From: Streptomyces sp. NBC_00239
GTDB lineage: Bacteria > Actinomycetota > Actinomycetes > Streptomycetales > Streptomycetaceae
NCBI RefSeq assembly: GCF_036194065.1
Contig: NZ_CP108095.1
Coordinates: 6,634,001-6,698,000, forward strand
Direction of reading: 5' to 3'
DNA: 64,000 nucleotides
Of this stretch, positions 46,930 to 55,274 are shown piece by piece (the stretch's first letter is position 1; each line of letters starts with the position of its first letter). A program made the translations under genes and the position numbers. The notes below the pieces were generated by a model, which was not told the DNA's origin, made no database searches, and saw only the letters and a list, made by a program, of their open reading frames with translations.

Positions 46930-47892
46930 ATGAACACCGCCGTGAAGATCACCGTGTTTACCGCCGCGCTCGCGGCGTCCTTCGGCGCCGCCTACGGCGT
47001 GGGCGGAGCGGTCGGCCCCGTCAGCGTGGGCTCCCAGCCCGCAGCCCACGCCGGCCATGCCGCCGGCACCGCGTCGGCTGGCGCAGGCCTCGGCAGCGGC
47101 CGCGCGGACTCTCCCGCGGGGGGACTGCAGGTCTCGGAAGCCGGCTACACCCTCGACCTCAAGACGCCGCGCCTGGACGCTGGGCAGCAGGGCGAGCTGC
47201 GCTTCGCCATACGAGACGAGGCCGGGCGGCAGGTCACCGCGTACCAGCGCGAGCACGACAAGGAACTCCATCTGATCCTCGCCTCGCGCGACCAGGCCAC
47301 CTACCGACACCTGCACCCCGCCAAGGCCGACGACGGCACCTGGAGCACCCCGGTCAACCTCCCTGCCGCAGGTGACTACCGGGTCTTCGCCGACTTCACC
47401 CCCGCCGGCAAGGATGCGAAGAACCTCATCCTGGGAGCCGACCTGGCTGCCTCGGGCCCCTACAAGCCCGCCGAACCGCCCACGTCCTCCCGCACCGCCA
47501 CTGTCGACGGATACACGGTCAACCTGGACGGCGACCTGCGTCCCGGCGCGGCCGCCGAGCTCAAGCTGAACGTGACCAAGGGCGGCCGCGCGGTCACGGA
47601 CCTGCAGCCCTACCTCGGCGCCTACGGTCACCTCGTCGCCCTGCGCTCCGGAGACCTCGCCTACCTGCACGTCCATCCCAACGGCGAACCCGGAGACGGC
47701 ACCACCAAGCCCGGACCGGAAATCTCCTTCACCACCACCGCCCCCACCACCGGGACCTACCGCCTCTTCCTCGACTTCCAGCACAACGGAACCGTCCGCA
47801 CCGCAGCCTTCACCGTCCAGGCACGTGCCGCCGGTGCCGATGGCGGACAACAGGAACCCGCAGGGCGCAGCACTGACGGCCACCGGCACTGA
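46930..47892 (+). CDS. Secreted two-domain copper-binding-like protein (HLHP/HVHP)
   Basis: This 320-residue protein has a signal peptide (MNTAVKITVFTAALAASFGAAYGVGGAVG) and two similar beta-rich domains. The first (about 75-175) carries KELHLILASRDQATYRHLHP; the second (about 195-305) carries GHLVALRSGDLAYLHVHPNG. Each ends with an H-x-H-P motif typical of metal-binding Ig-like folds such as YtkA/CopC relatives. It has CsoR boxes upstream and is divergent from copZ, so it is probably induced by copper and works outside the cell. RBS GAAGGAGA precedes ATG 46930. Confidence 0.82.
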   Translation: MNTAVKITVFTAALAASFGAAYGVGGAVGPVSVGSQPAAHAGHAAGTASAGAGLGSGRADSPAGGLQVSEAGYTLDLKTPRLDAGQQGELRFAIRDEAGRQVTAYQREHDKELHLILASRDQATYRHLHPAKADDGTWSTPVNLPAAGDYRVFADFTPAGKDAKNLILGADLAASGPYKPAEPPTSSRTATVDGYTVNLDGDLRPGAAAELKLNVTKGGRAVTDLQPYLGAYGHLVALRSGDLAYLHVHPNGEPGDGTTKPGPEISFTTTAPTTGTYRLFLDFQHNGTVRTAAFTVQARAAGADGGQQEPAGRSTDGHRH

Positions 47893-47995
47893 TGAGTGCT
47901 TCGGCCCGTCCGCTTGCCGTCCCAGAGGGTGGTGTCCCGGTGTGAAAGGGCGGGTGCCGGGGCACCGCCTCAGGCCTTCTTGGGGGGTTGGTCTA

Positions 47996-48008
47996 CTAAG
48001 CCGCTTAG
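47996..48008. promoter_or_regulatory. CTAAG-CCG-CTTAG dyad
   Basis: A perfect 5-3-5 inverted repeat upstream of the GNAT gene. The same geometry recurs at 53314-53328 and 55512-55524, the latter two overlapping -10 boxes. A TAGTAC box follows at 48014-48019. Confidence 0.7.
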
Positions 48009-48116
48009 CGCCATAGTACTTTCTTGTTCATGCACGCTGACCCGTACCCTGCCGCGCATCAAAGAGGCTGGCCGGCATCCCTCGACTCCTCTCCCACAGA
48101 GCGCCGGGTACCCGGC

Positions 48117-48806
48117 ATGAGAGATGGCCGCACCCGGGAGGGCATACGGGCCAGGATCCGTCCCATGACCCCGGAGGAGCTCCCCTTCGTCGTCGCGGAG
48201 CATCGAAAGCACTTCCCCGACGGGTTCTTCGCCCGCCTCGGCCCGGCGTTCCTGACGGCATATTCCCGTACCTACATCAGCAGCCCCCACGCCGGCGCTT
48301 ACATAGCCGAATCGGACGGAGAGCCGGTCGGCTTTCTGGTAGGTGTGATCGAACCAGTAGCTCACCGGCGTCACGTGCTCCAGGTCCACCGACGGAAACT
48401 CCTCCTGCGTGCCGCAGGTGCTCTGGCACTGCGCCCACCGTTGGCCCTGCACTTCCTGCGCACTCGGTTGCCGCGGTACTGCCGCGGTCTGTTGCGCGGA
48501 CGCCCAGCTCCGCAGGTCGCTCGCGGTCCGCGCGGCACGACCGCGGTACTGGCGCATGTCGCCGTAGTCGAGCATGCCCGGTCGAGAGGAATAGGCGAAG
48601 TCCTGATCAGCCGGTTCGTCGAGGACGCCAACAACGCCGGATGCGCACGCGTCAGTCTCGTCACCGTCCTTGGCGACGGTGGTGCCGGCATGTACTACGA
48701 GCGACGGGGATGGGTGCCGCAAGGTGAGACCAGTAGCCCGGACGGGCGCCGACTGGCCACGTATGACCTGCTCCTGAACAGCGGCGCTGCGGCCGAGGCC
48801 TGCTGA
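48117..48806 (+). CDS. GNAT-family acetyltransferase
   Basis: This approximately 229-residue protein has the GNAT fold: IRPMTPEELPFVVAEHRKHFPDGFFARLGPAFLTAYSRTYISSP, a central arginine-rich variable part, and the acetyl-CoA loop AVVEHARSRGIGEVLISRFVEDANNAGCARVSLVTV. The substrate is unknown. The start is uncertain: ATG 48117 or ATG 48030 (the latter is 10 nt after a TAGTAC box); N-terminal residues before 48117 do not look family-like. It is downstream of a CTAAG-N3-CTTAG dyad. Confidence 0.78.
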   Translation: MRDGRTREGIRARIRPMTPEELPFVVAEHRKHFPDGFFARLGPAFLTAYSRTYISSPHAGAYIAESDGEPVGFLVGVIEPVAHRRHVLQVHRRKLLLRAAGALALRPPLALHFLRTRLPRYCRGLLRGRPAPQVARGPRGTTAVLAHVAVVEHARSRGIGEVLISRFVEDANNAGCARVSLVTVLGDGGAGMYYERRGWVPQGETSSPDGRRLATYDLLLNSGAAAEAC

Positions 48807-48824
48807 CACCGACGGCCAGGACAT

Positions 48825-48887
48825 GAGACCGCCGACTCATCCGAGGCGGCGGTCTCAGCCTATCCCGGGGGCTGGCGCCCCCGGGAT
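48825..48887. terminator. Pair of convergent terminators
   Basis: GAGACCGCCG (48825-48834) with CGGCGGTCTC (48847-48856), then ATCCCGGGGG (48862-48871) with CCCCCGGGAT (48878-48887). They separate the GNAT gene from the convergent membrane-protein gene. Confidence 0.85.
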
Positions 48888-48889
48888 CG

Positions 48890-49609
48890 TCAGTGGCCGC
48901 TGTGCCCGTCGGTGTGCCCGGGCTCGGCGCTCTGGCTGCGAGTGGCCTTCGGGGTAGGGGCTCCGGCTGCGGGGTCGGTGGCCTTGGGCTGGTGCTCCTC
49001 TTCGGGCTCCTCGGCGCCGGAGCTGTGGCCGTGGCCGCCGCTTCCGGGCTGCTCGGCGAGGTTGGCCGCGACCTGCCGCAGGCCGGCGAAGCTGATGAGG
49101 GCGGTCACCAGGACCGCGAGTCCGGCCAGGCCGAAGATGCGCCGCCAGGAGGTGTCCTCGTCCTTGAGGACGTAGGCGATGAAGGAGAGCACCATGCCGG
49201 CCGGGATGAGGACTGCGGCGCGCGTGGGGAAGTCCTCGAAGTGCTGGAGGCCGCCGCTGAGCATGCCGATGCCGAAGGACAGCAGGAGCGAGGCGCCCAT
49301 GATGGCGAGGGCGCGGGGCAGGGTGGGGCGCTGGCGGGCGAGGATGAACTCGTTGAGGACGGTGGCGCCGAGGAAGACCAGGACGCCGTATATCGCGATG
49401 AGGGTGTAGCGGGCGGGGTCCAGGGGGTGGTGGACGACGGCGCCGCTGATCAGTCCGGCGCCGACGAAGTAGCCGACGTAGCCGACGTAGCGTGCGAGCA
49501 GGCCCCTCTTGCGGGAACGGGCCCGGCGCCGCGCGGATCGGCTGGTCCCCGAGCCAGGTCCCTGCTCACTGTATGCGGCGGGACGGTCGGTGAGCTGGGT
49601 GGATGACAT
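48890..49609 (-). CDS. Integral membrane protein with His-rich C-terminal tail
   Basis: This 239-residue protein has five or so membrane helices (for example LLARYVGYVGYFVGAGLISGAVVHH, TLIAIYGVLVFLGATVLNEFIL, LAIMGASLLLSFGIGMLSGGLQ, AAVLIPAGMVLSFIAYVLKDE, FGLAGLAVLVTALISFAGL), then a hydrophilic tail containing GGHGHSSGAEEPEEEHQPK and ending GHTDGHSGH, which could bind metal. AAGGAGC precedes the start at 49609. It is not a known family to me. The copper neighbourhood suggests an envelope role in metal handling. Confidence 0.65.
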   Translation of the reverse strand: MSSTQLTDRPAAYSEQGPGSGTSRSARRRARSRKRGLLARYVGYVGYFVGAGLISGAVVHHPLDPARYTLIAIYGVLVFLGATVLNEFILARQRPTLPRALAIMGASLLLSFGIGMLSGGLQHFEDFPTRAAVLIPAGMVLSFIAYVLKDEDTSWRRIFGLAGLAVLVTALISFAGLRQVAANLAEQPGSGGHGHSSGAEEPEEEHQPKATDPAAGAPTPKATRSQSAEPGHTDGHSGH

Positions 49610-49943
49610 GCGTGGTGCTCCTTGGCCTGTGGCCTTAGGGATGGCGAAATAGCCGGGTAGGGAGGGGAAGAAGTCCCGGGAGGCTTGCACCTTGCCGAAC
49701 CGCTCGCTGCCATGGGGCACAACCAGTCACGCCGTGTCGTTGACAGGCGTAAGGCTGCGCGGACGTCACATTTGGCGGAAGCGTCAGGGCGCGGCTCGAC
49801 GCCCACACTCATGCGGGCGTTGTGCCAGGAGTTGAGTAGGCGCCGAAGCATGGCCGACTGTGTGAACCATGGCTGGATCGGGGCGCGATCCCGGGGAGGG
49901 CCGGTCGGGCAGGAGCCGCCGGAAGAGTTTGAGTCGGCGGATC
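49610..49943. other. Intergenic region
   Basis: This 334-bp region has no gene I can support. It holds the promoter of the membrane protein gene at 49609 and the 3' flank of the DUF6153-like gene. Confidence 0.35.
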
Positions 49944-50375
49944 CTAGACCCGCACGACAATCGTCCTGGTATGTGTGTGTGGCGAGGAAGCGGGCGACGT
50001 GGTGGTGCGGGTACCACCGGTGGAGGCGAACGGCGCGGCCGGTGACAACCGCTCCATCGGGAGGGCCCACATGTGAGGATCCTCCAGGGTGGGCGATTGC
50101 TGCGGGTGCCCCGCCATGCACTCCTCGGCGGGGTGCGAGGCACCGTGACCGCCGTGGTGGTCGACCGGCGCCGCCTCAACGGCCTCATGGTGGTCCGGGA
50201 CCGCCATGACGGCGGACGCGGAAGCGGTCGGGCGGAGATGCCCTTGTACGCCGTCGGTGCTCACGCCGTGGGAGTACAGGAAGGTGAACACCAGCAGGGC
50301 CACCCACAGCACGCGCAGCGGACCCGCCTGGGGGCGGACCCGCAGGTGGTAAGTGGATGACCAGGGCGTGAGCAC
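49944..50375 (-). CDS. DUF6153-like small secreted protein (second copy)
   Basis: This 143-residue protein has a membrane/signal helix (LRVLWVALLVFTFLYSHGVS) and a His-rich middle (VPDHHEAVEAAPVDHHGGHGASHPAEECMAGHP) as in DUF6153-type proteins. A minus-strand TAGGAT box lies 6 nt before the GTG at 50375, so the transcript is probably leaderless. It likely binds metal outside the cell. It is next to remnants of mobile genes. Confidence 0.6.
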   Translation of the reverse strand: MLTPWSSTYHLRVRPQAGPLRVLWVALLVFTFLYSHGVSTDGVQGHLRPTASASAVMAVPDHHEAVEAAPVDHHGGHGASHPAEECMAGHPQQSPTLEDPHMWALPMERLSPAAPFASTGGTRTTTSPASSPHTHTRTIVVRV

Positions 50376-50925
50376 GCCGCGATCCTAACGGCTCTCTTTG
50401 CGTGCCCTGCATCCCCCCGGGCACAACCGCCACCCTGATAGGTGGTGTACGCCGCACGCGTGCGATCACAGCCGCTGGCGAGATCGCTACGAGGGAGCGG
50501 GAGCCCTGCCGGGACACCCGAGGGCGGGTGAGTGCTGTGGAGCCGCTCACCCGCAGGTCCGTTTCGGGCCCCGTTCTCAGTGGGGCGCGCTCTGCGTTCC
50601 GGCATCATGGATCTGCCGGAACGGCGCGGGGTCGAGCCCCGTTCCGAGGGCGGAGCCATGGTCAGTGACACCATCCGCCGGAACAGCTCCCACAACTCGT
50701 CCGGCACCCGATGCTCGACAAGACTCGCCATGTACTGGACAGCGAGAGCGATCCGCCGGAAGAAGGGCACCTCTGATTGACATCGCTTCACGGGCAGAGC
50801 CTGTTTGGGTGATGGTGCTGTGGGCACCCGTAGCCACCTCGCGTAACGTCGTTACCAGAAGGGCACCGACAGCTATTCCGCTATTCCGCCACCGCTCCGC
50901 CGGTCGCTGTGCAAAGGGGTGCTGG
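50376..50925. other. Region with a transposase remnant
   Basis: Except for the remnant at 50565-50731 and a possible start region of the aminotransferase gene, nothing reliable is seen. In-frame extension of the aminotransferase ORF to 50398 lacks signs of coding. Confidence 0.4.
50565..50731 (-). pseudogene. IS5-like transposase N-terminal remnant
   Basis: The minus-strand frame MASLVEHRVPDELWELFRRMV matches the first residues of IS5-family transposases (VPDELWELFRR-type) and then loses similarity after about 20 residues. No terminal inverted repeats are seen. It indicates past insertion activity in the island. Confidence 0.4.
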
Positions 50926-52212
50926 ATGTCGATGACGAGTCGGCGCGATCTGCTGGCGAAATCTGTGGGAGCGGTGGCGGTCACCCTCGTGCCCAGCTCC
51001 GGCGCGGCAAGTGGGAACACACCACGGGAGCGGCCGGTCACTACGGTCGATGGGCGCGTGGACTGGGACGCCTTGCGGGCGCAGTTTCGTCTGGAGCCGG
51101 GATGGGTGAACCTCGCGTTGTTCTACCTGGCCTCGCATCCGAAGGTGGTGCGCGATGCAGTGGATCATCTGAGGGCACAGGTCGACGCCAATCCTCTGTC
51201 GGTGGCCACGGGGATGGCGCTGCCCGACGGTCCGACGGGATGGCCCCGGGTACGTCAGGCGCTCGCGGCCTATCTGGGAGGCCAGGCCGAAGACATCGCG
51301 ATGACGGCGAGCACGAGTATCGGGCTGGGTGTCGTCTACAACGGCATCATGACCCGTCCGGGACAAGAGTTCCTGTTGACGGAGCACGACCACAACGCCC
51401 ACCGCACAGCCGCCCGCTTGGCCGCCGAAAAGCATGGCAACACGGTGCGGCTGGTCTCCTGGTTCGCCGATCCGGCCACCGCGACGGTGGACGGCATTGC
51501 AGCGGCAGTCGGCGAGGCGATACGTCCGAGCACCAGAGTCGTGGGGATCACCTGGGTGCAGTCCAGCACGGGGCTTCGGATGCCGGTGCGTGCGGTGGCC
51601 GAGGTGGTGCGCCGGGCCAATGAAGGGCGCAGCCCTGCCGACCGGTGCCTGCTGGTCGTCGACGGCGTGCACGGGCTGGCGGCAGTCGACGAGGATGCCG
51701 CCGGCCTGGGCGCGGACGTGGTGATCGCGGGAACGCACAAATGGCTGTTCGGTCCAAGGGGGACGGGGCTGGTCTGGGTGGCGCCGGACGTCCTCGAGCA
51801 GCTGCGGCCCACCTTCGTGAGCTTCATCGGGGGCGGGGGAGCAGCGTCCCTGTCGCCCGGCGGGTTCCTGGCGTTCGAGCATGCCTTCGCTCTGCCGGTG
51901 GCGGTAGCGATGCATGAGCAGCTGGGCAGAGCACGCGTTGCCGCCCGCATCACACAGCTGTCGACACAGGTGAAGCAAGGACTGAGCCGCATCCCCGGGG
52001 TCACCGTGCACACCCCTGCCGACGCGGAGCTGTCAGCGGGCATCACCTGTTTCAGCGTGGCCGGACACACTCATCAGCAGGTCGTCGACCACGCCGCCAC
52101 CCGCCGCGTGCGGCTGTCCACCTCAACCTACACCCGGATCGGTACCGCCGTTATCAACACTCCAGCAGAGATCGACACCGCACTCAACAGCCTGGCTGAT
52201 CTCACCCACTGA
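50926..52212 (+). CDS. Class V aminotransferase-fold protein with Tat-type signal
   Basis: This 428-residue PLP-dependent protein has an N-terminal twin-arginine signal (TSRRDLLAKSVGAVAVTLVPSSG, residues 4-26), so it is predicted to be exported already folded. The body is the class V aminotransferase fold: VNLALFYLASHPKVV, TASTSIGLGVVYNGIM, WVQSSTGLRMPV, and the PLP-lysine motif VIAGTHKWLFGPRGTGLVWV. Relatives include isopenicillin-N epimerase and cysteine desulfurase-like enzymes. An exported enzyme of this type is unusual. The substrate is unknown. The ATG at 50926 follows AAAGGGG. Confidence 0.82.
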   Translation: MSMTSRRDLLAKSVGAVAVTLVPSSGAASGNTPRERPVTTVDGRVDWDALRAQFRLEPGWVNLALFYLASHPKVVRDAVDHLRAQVDANPLSVATGMALPDGPTGWPRVRQALAAYLGGQAEDIAMTASTSIGLGVVYNGIMTRPGQEFLLTEHDHNAHRTAARLAAEKHGNTVRLVSWFADPATATVDGIAAAVGEAIRPSTRVVGITWVQSSTGLRMPVRAVAEVVRRANEGRSPADRCLLVVDGVHGLAAVDEDAAGLGADVVIAGTHKWLFGPRGTGLVWVAPDVLEQLRPTFVSFIGGGGAASLSPGGFLAFEHAFALPVAVAMHEQLGRARVAARITQLSTQVKQGLSRIPGVTVHTPADAELSAGITCFSVAGHTHQQVVDHAATRRVRLSTSTYTRIGTAVINTPAEIDTALNSLADLTH

Positions 52213-52372
52213 AAGCCGTTCTGAGCTTCCCCGGGGCGTCGCTGGGGCGTTCGGCACGGGGCCGCATCGGCCGCTTCGGCCCGCGGGCCATGGCCGCGCT
52301 GGTCACCGGGGGCCTCTTCGTCACCATGACCCTGGTGCCGTGCTTCAAGTACCCCGCCAATCCGCCGGCATG
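52213..52372 (+). pseudogene. CbtA-like cobalt transporter fragment
   Basis: The frame after the aminotransferase stop reads AVLSFPGASLGRSARGR then IGRFGPRAMAALVTGGLF and LVPCFKYPANPPA, matching the middle of CbtA-family membrane proteins (LVPFLKYPANPPA). Both ends are missing, and the fragment is joined to an opposite-strand hydrolase remnant near 52372. A non-functional remnant. Confidence 0.6.
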
Positions 52373-53054
52373 TCGTGTTCGAAGGCGACCACGAGCGCGG
52401 GAACCCCGATACTCGTGAGGGCTGCCATCCGGCCGGGGTCGCGGGCCCAGCCGTCCGAGGCGGCGGACTGCCCGACCGCTCCCTCGGTCGACGCCCATAC
52501 GTCCTCCTGCGCGCCAAGGAGTTCGATCCAGGTCCGCACCTGGGCCTCGTCCGTGGTCAGCACACGCGGCGGCAATGTGCTCAGCAGTGTCTGCGCGGCG
52601 GCGTAGGCGGGCGGGATGCGTCCAGTGAGCGCGATCAGTTCCGCTTCGGTCCGCAGGACGGCGTCCAGCACACCGTTCAGCGGCCCGGCGCCGGCCATCA
52701 GCACCACCGATCGCACCAGATCCGGGCGGTTGCGGGCCAGCAGCTCGGCGGTGAAGCTCCCCAGCGAATAGCCGACCACCGCCGCCTGCGCGATGCCGAG
52801 CGCGTCGAGCAACCCCGCGAGGTCATCGGTAAGGTCCGCCATCGTGTAGGGGGGGCAGGCGGTGCGTCCGAGGGTGCCACCCCGCGTGCCGCATACGTCA
52901 CCACCTCGAACCCGGCAGCCACCAGGGCGTCTCACAGCCCACACAACTCCCATGCCACCGGGGGCATTCCTGTCCCGCCCACCAACACGACCGGATCACC
53001 CACGCCCAGCCGCTCGAAGGCGATTCGCACCCCACCGACTTCTACTGACTCCAC
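52345..53054 (-). pseudogene. Alpha/beta hydrolase with in-frame stop, frameshift and truncated 3' end
   Basis: The frame starts at GTG 53054 with VESVEVGGVRIAFERLG and GGTGMPPVAWELCGL, then meets a TGA; without it the frame continues as DALVAAGFEVVTYAARGVAPSDAPPAP. A one-base shift in a run of C (seven C near 52852) restores the rest: YTMADLTDDLAGLLDALGIAQAAVVGYSLGSFTAELLARN with the nucleophile GYSLG, to VPALVVAFEHDMP, where the last about 40 residues are missing. Stop, frameshift and truncation show a dead gene. Confidence 0.78.
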
Positions 53055-53467
53055 CGCACCCCCAGTGTCCCGATCCGTCCCCGGCTTGCGGGGCCACTCC
53101 CACCCTGCACGCGCCGCGTTGAGATGGGAACCCGGAGCACGAGAACTGCGAGCAGGAGGGGGTACCCGCCCCACCAGAGCGTCGACGACCGGGCCGCAGT
53201 CCGCATGCACGCCACATGATTCGACAGGTCGGCCACATCGTGAACATCACCTATCAGATCGGCTCTGCCCTGGGGCGACGTCATATCTGCCTGCTGCTCG
53301 TTGCCACTGAGCCACTAAACTGATTAGTATCCGGCCGAACCCTTCGCACGTTCGATCACCCGCCCCGGGTGGCAGCGGAGGTGCCGCTGAATCCCCCTGT
53401 CCTCCTCGGAGTGGGGGATTGGACTTGCTTGCCTGTCAGGCGGCTGAGGAAGAAGGAGCTTGCCTCA
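53055..53467 (+). promoter_or_regulatory. Promoter with CTAAA-CTG-ATTAG dyad and structured 5' leader of the C40 peptidase gene
   Basis: TTGCCA (53301-53306), 18 nt, TAGTAT (53325-53330) is a promoter; the dyad ACTAA-N5-TTAGT (53314-53328) overlaps the -10 box. The leader (about 53337-53467) has a strong hairpin AATCCCCC (53390-53397) with GGGGGATT (53413-53420), and a GCCTGTCAGGCGGC segment near 53430. It could be a riboswitch-like element (c-di-AMP riboswitches precede many Streptomyces wall hydrolases), which I cannot confirm. The part 53055-53300 holds no gene I can support. Confidence 0.5.
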
Positions 53468-54508
53468 GTGGCATCCCACCGTCGTCCGAAACAGACGAAC
53501 CAGGCTTATGCGACCGTGCTGACCGCTACTGCGGCAGCGGCAGTTGCCCTGTCGACGCAGTCGGCTTCGGCTGACCCTCTGCCCGACCCGGGCAAGAAGG
53601 GCGTTCAGGCTCAAGTCGACCGTTTGTATGAGGAAGCGACTCAGGCCACTGAGAAGTACAACGGGGCGGAAGAGAAGTCCGAGGGGCTGCAGAAGGAGGT
53701 GGCCACCCTCCAGGAGGCGGCCGCCCGCAAGCAGGGTGAACTCAATGACCTGCGCAACAACCTGGGATCGCTGGCTGCTTCGCAGTACCGAGGTGGGGGC
53801 ATGGATCCGTCGGTCCAGCTACTGCTCTCAGCCGATCCCGACGCGTATCTCGAACAGGCGTCGCGGCTTGGCAGAGTGAGCGACAGGCAAGCCGGAATAC
53901 TGCAACAATTCCTGTCGCAGCAGCGGTCCCTGGATCAGCAGCGCAGCGAGGCTGCCGGAAAGCTCAAGGATCTTGAGGCGACGCGCAAGGAGCTGGGAAG
54001 CCGAAAGGCCGAGATCCAGGGCAAGTTGGCGGAGGCGCGAAGGCTGCTGAGCACGCTTACGGCCGAAGAGCGCGCGAAAATCGATGCTGAAGAGGCGCGG
54101 GCCAACCGCGCGAGTGAGCGGGTCGACCTCGGCAACGAGGTCAGTGGTTCCCAGCGGGCCGCTTCAGCCTTCAACGCGGCCAAGAGCAGGGTCGGTATGC
54201 CTTATGTGTGGGGAGCCAGCGGGCCGAACTCCTTCGACTGCTCCGGTTTGACCTCCTGGGCATTCCGTCAAGCAGGTGTGTCCATACCGCGCACGTCCCA
54301 GTCGCAAGCGAACGCCGGCACGCGGATCAACTCCCTGAGCGCGCTCAAGCCCGGTGACCTCATCATCATGCGCAACGATCTGAGCCATGTGGGTTTCTAC
54401 GCCGGCAACGGACAGATCCTTCACTCGCCCAAGCCCGGTGCCCAGGTGCGGTACGAATCCATCGCCCGCAGCGGGATGTCGTTCATGTGGGGCGTACGCA
54501 TCAGCTGA
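53468..54508 (+). CDS. NlpC/P60 (C40) peptidoglycan peptidase
   Basis: This 346-residue secreted protein has a signal peptide (residues 1-40, NQAYATVLTATAAAAVALSTQSASA), a long coiled-coil domain (about 55-215; KYNGAEEKSEGLQKEVATLQEAAARKQGELNDL and similar) and a C-terminal NlpC/P60 domain (about 230-346). Catalytic Cys is in DCSGLTSWAF and catalytic His in LSHVGFYAGNG. It cuts peptide stems of peptidoglycan. GAAGGAG at 53452-53458 supports GTG 53468. Together with the M23 gene next to it, it forms an inversely oriented pair of wall hydrolases. Confidence 0.9.
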   Translation: MASHRRPKQTNQAYATVLTATAAAAVALSTQSASADPLPDPGKKGVQAQVDRLYEEATQATEKYNGAEEKSEGLQKEVATLQEAAARKQGELNDLRNNLGSLAASQYRGGGMDPSVQLLLSADPDAYLEQASRLGRVSDRQAGILQQFLSQQRSLDQQRSEAAGKLKDLEATRKELGSRKAEIQGKLAEARRLLSTLTAEERAKIDAEEARANRASERVDLGNEVSGSQRAASAFNAAKSRVGMPYVWGASGPNSFDCSGLTSWAFRQAGVSIPRTSQSQANAGTRINSLSALKPGDLIIMRNDLSHVGFYAGNGQILHSPKPGAQVRYESIARSGMSFMWGVRIS

Positions 54509-54551
54509 CACGCTCGCGGGACTCCCCCCAGAGCCGGGGAACCGCCCAGCG

Positions 54552-55274
54552 TCACACCGAGACGCCCTGCTCGCGCAGGAACTTCAGCGGCTCGATCGCA
54601 TAGCCGTAGACGGGGGCGGTGCGCGCCTCGAAGTGCAGGTGGGGGCCCGTCGAGTTGCCGGTACTGCCGACCTTGCCTATCTCCTGGCCCGTCGTCACGG
54701 TCTGCCCGACTCGCACACTGATCTTCGACAGGTGCCCGTACTGGGTGTACGTACGGTCTCCGTGCTTGATCACGATGTTGTTCCCGTATGACCCACCCCA
54801 GCCGGCGTCGACCACGGTCCCGCGGTTCACCGCCTTCACGGAGGTGCCGGTCGGGGCAGCGAAGTCCTGGCCGGAATGCTTGTTGGACCACATCGTGCCG
54901 CCGAGGCCGTAGGCAGAACCGATGGTGTAGCTATTGAGCGGCTTCACCCAGGCGGCCGGGCTCTTGCTGATCGCGGCCCTCTTCTTGCGGTCGGCGGCAG
55001 CCTTCTGTGTGGCGCGCTGCTTCGCGTCGTCCACCGCACGCTTCCTCGCGGCGGCCTTGGCGTCCGCGGCCTCCTTCTGACCTTCAGCCTGGGCCATCAC
55101 GGCCGCCGCGAGAGGTTCGCCCGTCACGTACGTGAAGACGTCCGCCCGGGGCTCCGCAGCGAGCGCCACGCCGGCGCCAAGCACGGCCGAGACCCCCATG
55201 CCGACAGCCATCACGGCGGCGCGGCGGCGTAGGACGGCCTTGCTCGAGGCGCTGGAATTGGCGTGCTGCGTCAT
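54552..55274 (-). CDS. M23-family peptidoglycan endopeptidase
   Basis: This 240-residue secreted protein has a signal peptide (AVMAVGMGVSAVLGAGVALA), an Ala/Lys-rich coiled region (about 65-110), and a LytM/M23 domain (about 120-235). Zinc ligands are visible: HSGQDFAAP (His and Asp) and HLHFE. It cuts cross-links in peptidoglycan. GGAGG precedes the ATG at 55274. The 230-nt leader upstream is structured. It converges with the C40 gene and is divergent from the DedA-like gene, with a shared CTAAG-type dyad in the gap. Confidence 0.9.
   Translation of the reverse strand: MTQHANSSASSKAVLRRRAAVMAVGMGVSAVLGAGVALAAEPRADVFTYVTGEPLAAAVMAQAEGQKEAADAKAAARKRAVDDAKQRATQKAAADRKKRAAISKSPAAWVKPLNSYTIGSAYGLGGTMWSNKHSGQDFAAPTGTSVKAVNRGTVVDAGWGGSYGNNIVIKHGDRTYTQYGHLSKISVRVGQTVTTGQEIGKVGSTGNSTGPHLHFEARTAPVYGYAIEPLKFLREQGVSV

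Noticed and set aside
50398..50925. In-frame extension upstream of the aminotransferase gene
   Set aside because: It lacks a start with a ribosome site and overlaps a transposase remnant; the Tat signal begins at 50926.
53216..53323. Short ORF MIRQVGHIVNITYQ...
   Set aside because: Chance ORF over the promoter of the C40 gene; no ribosome site and no family.
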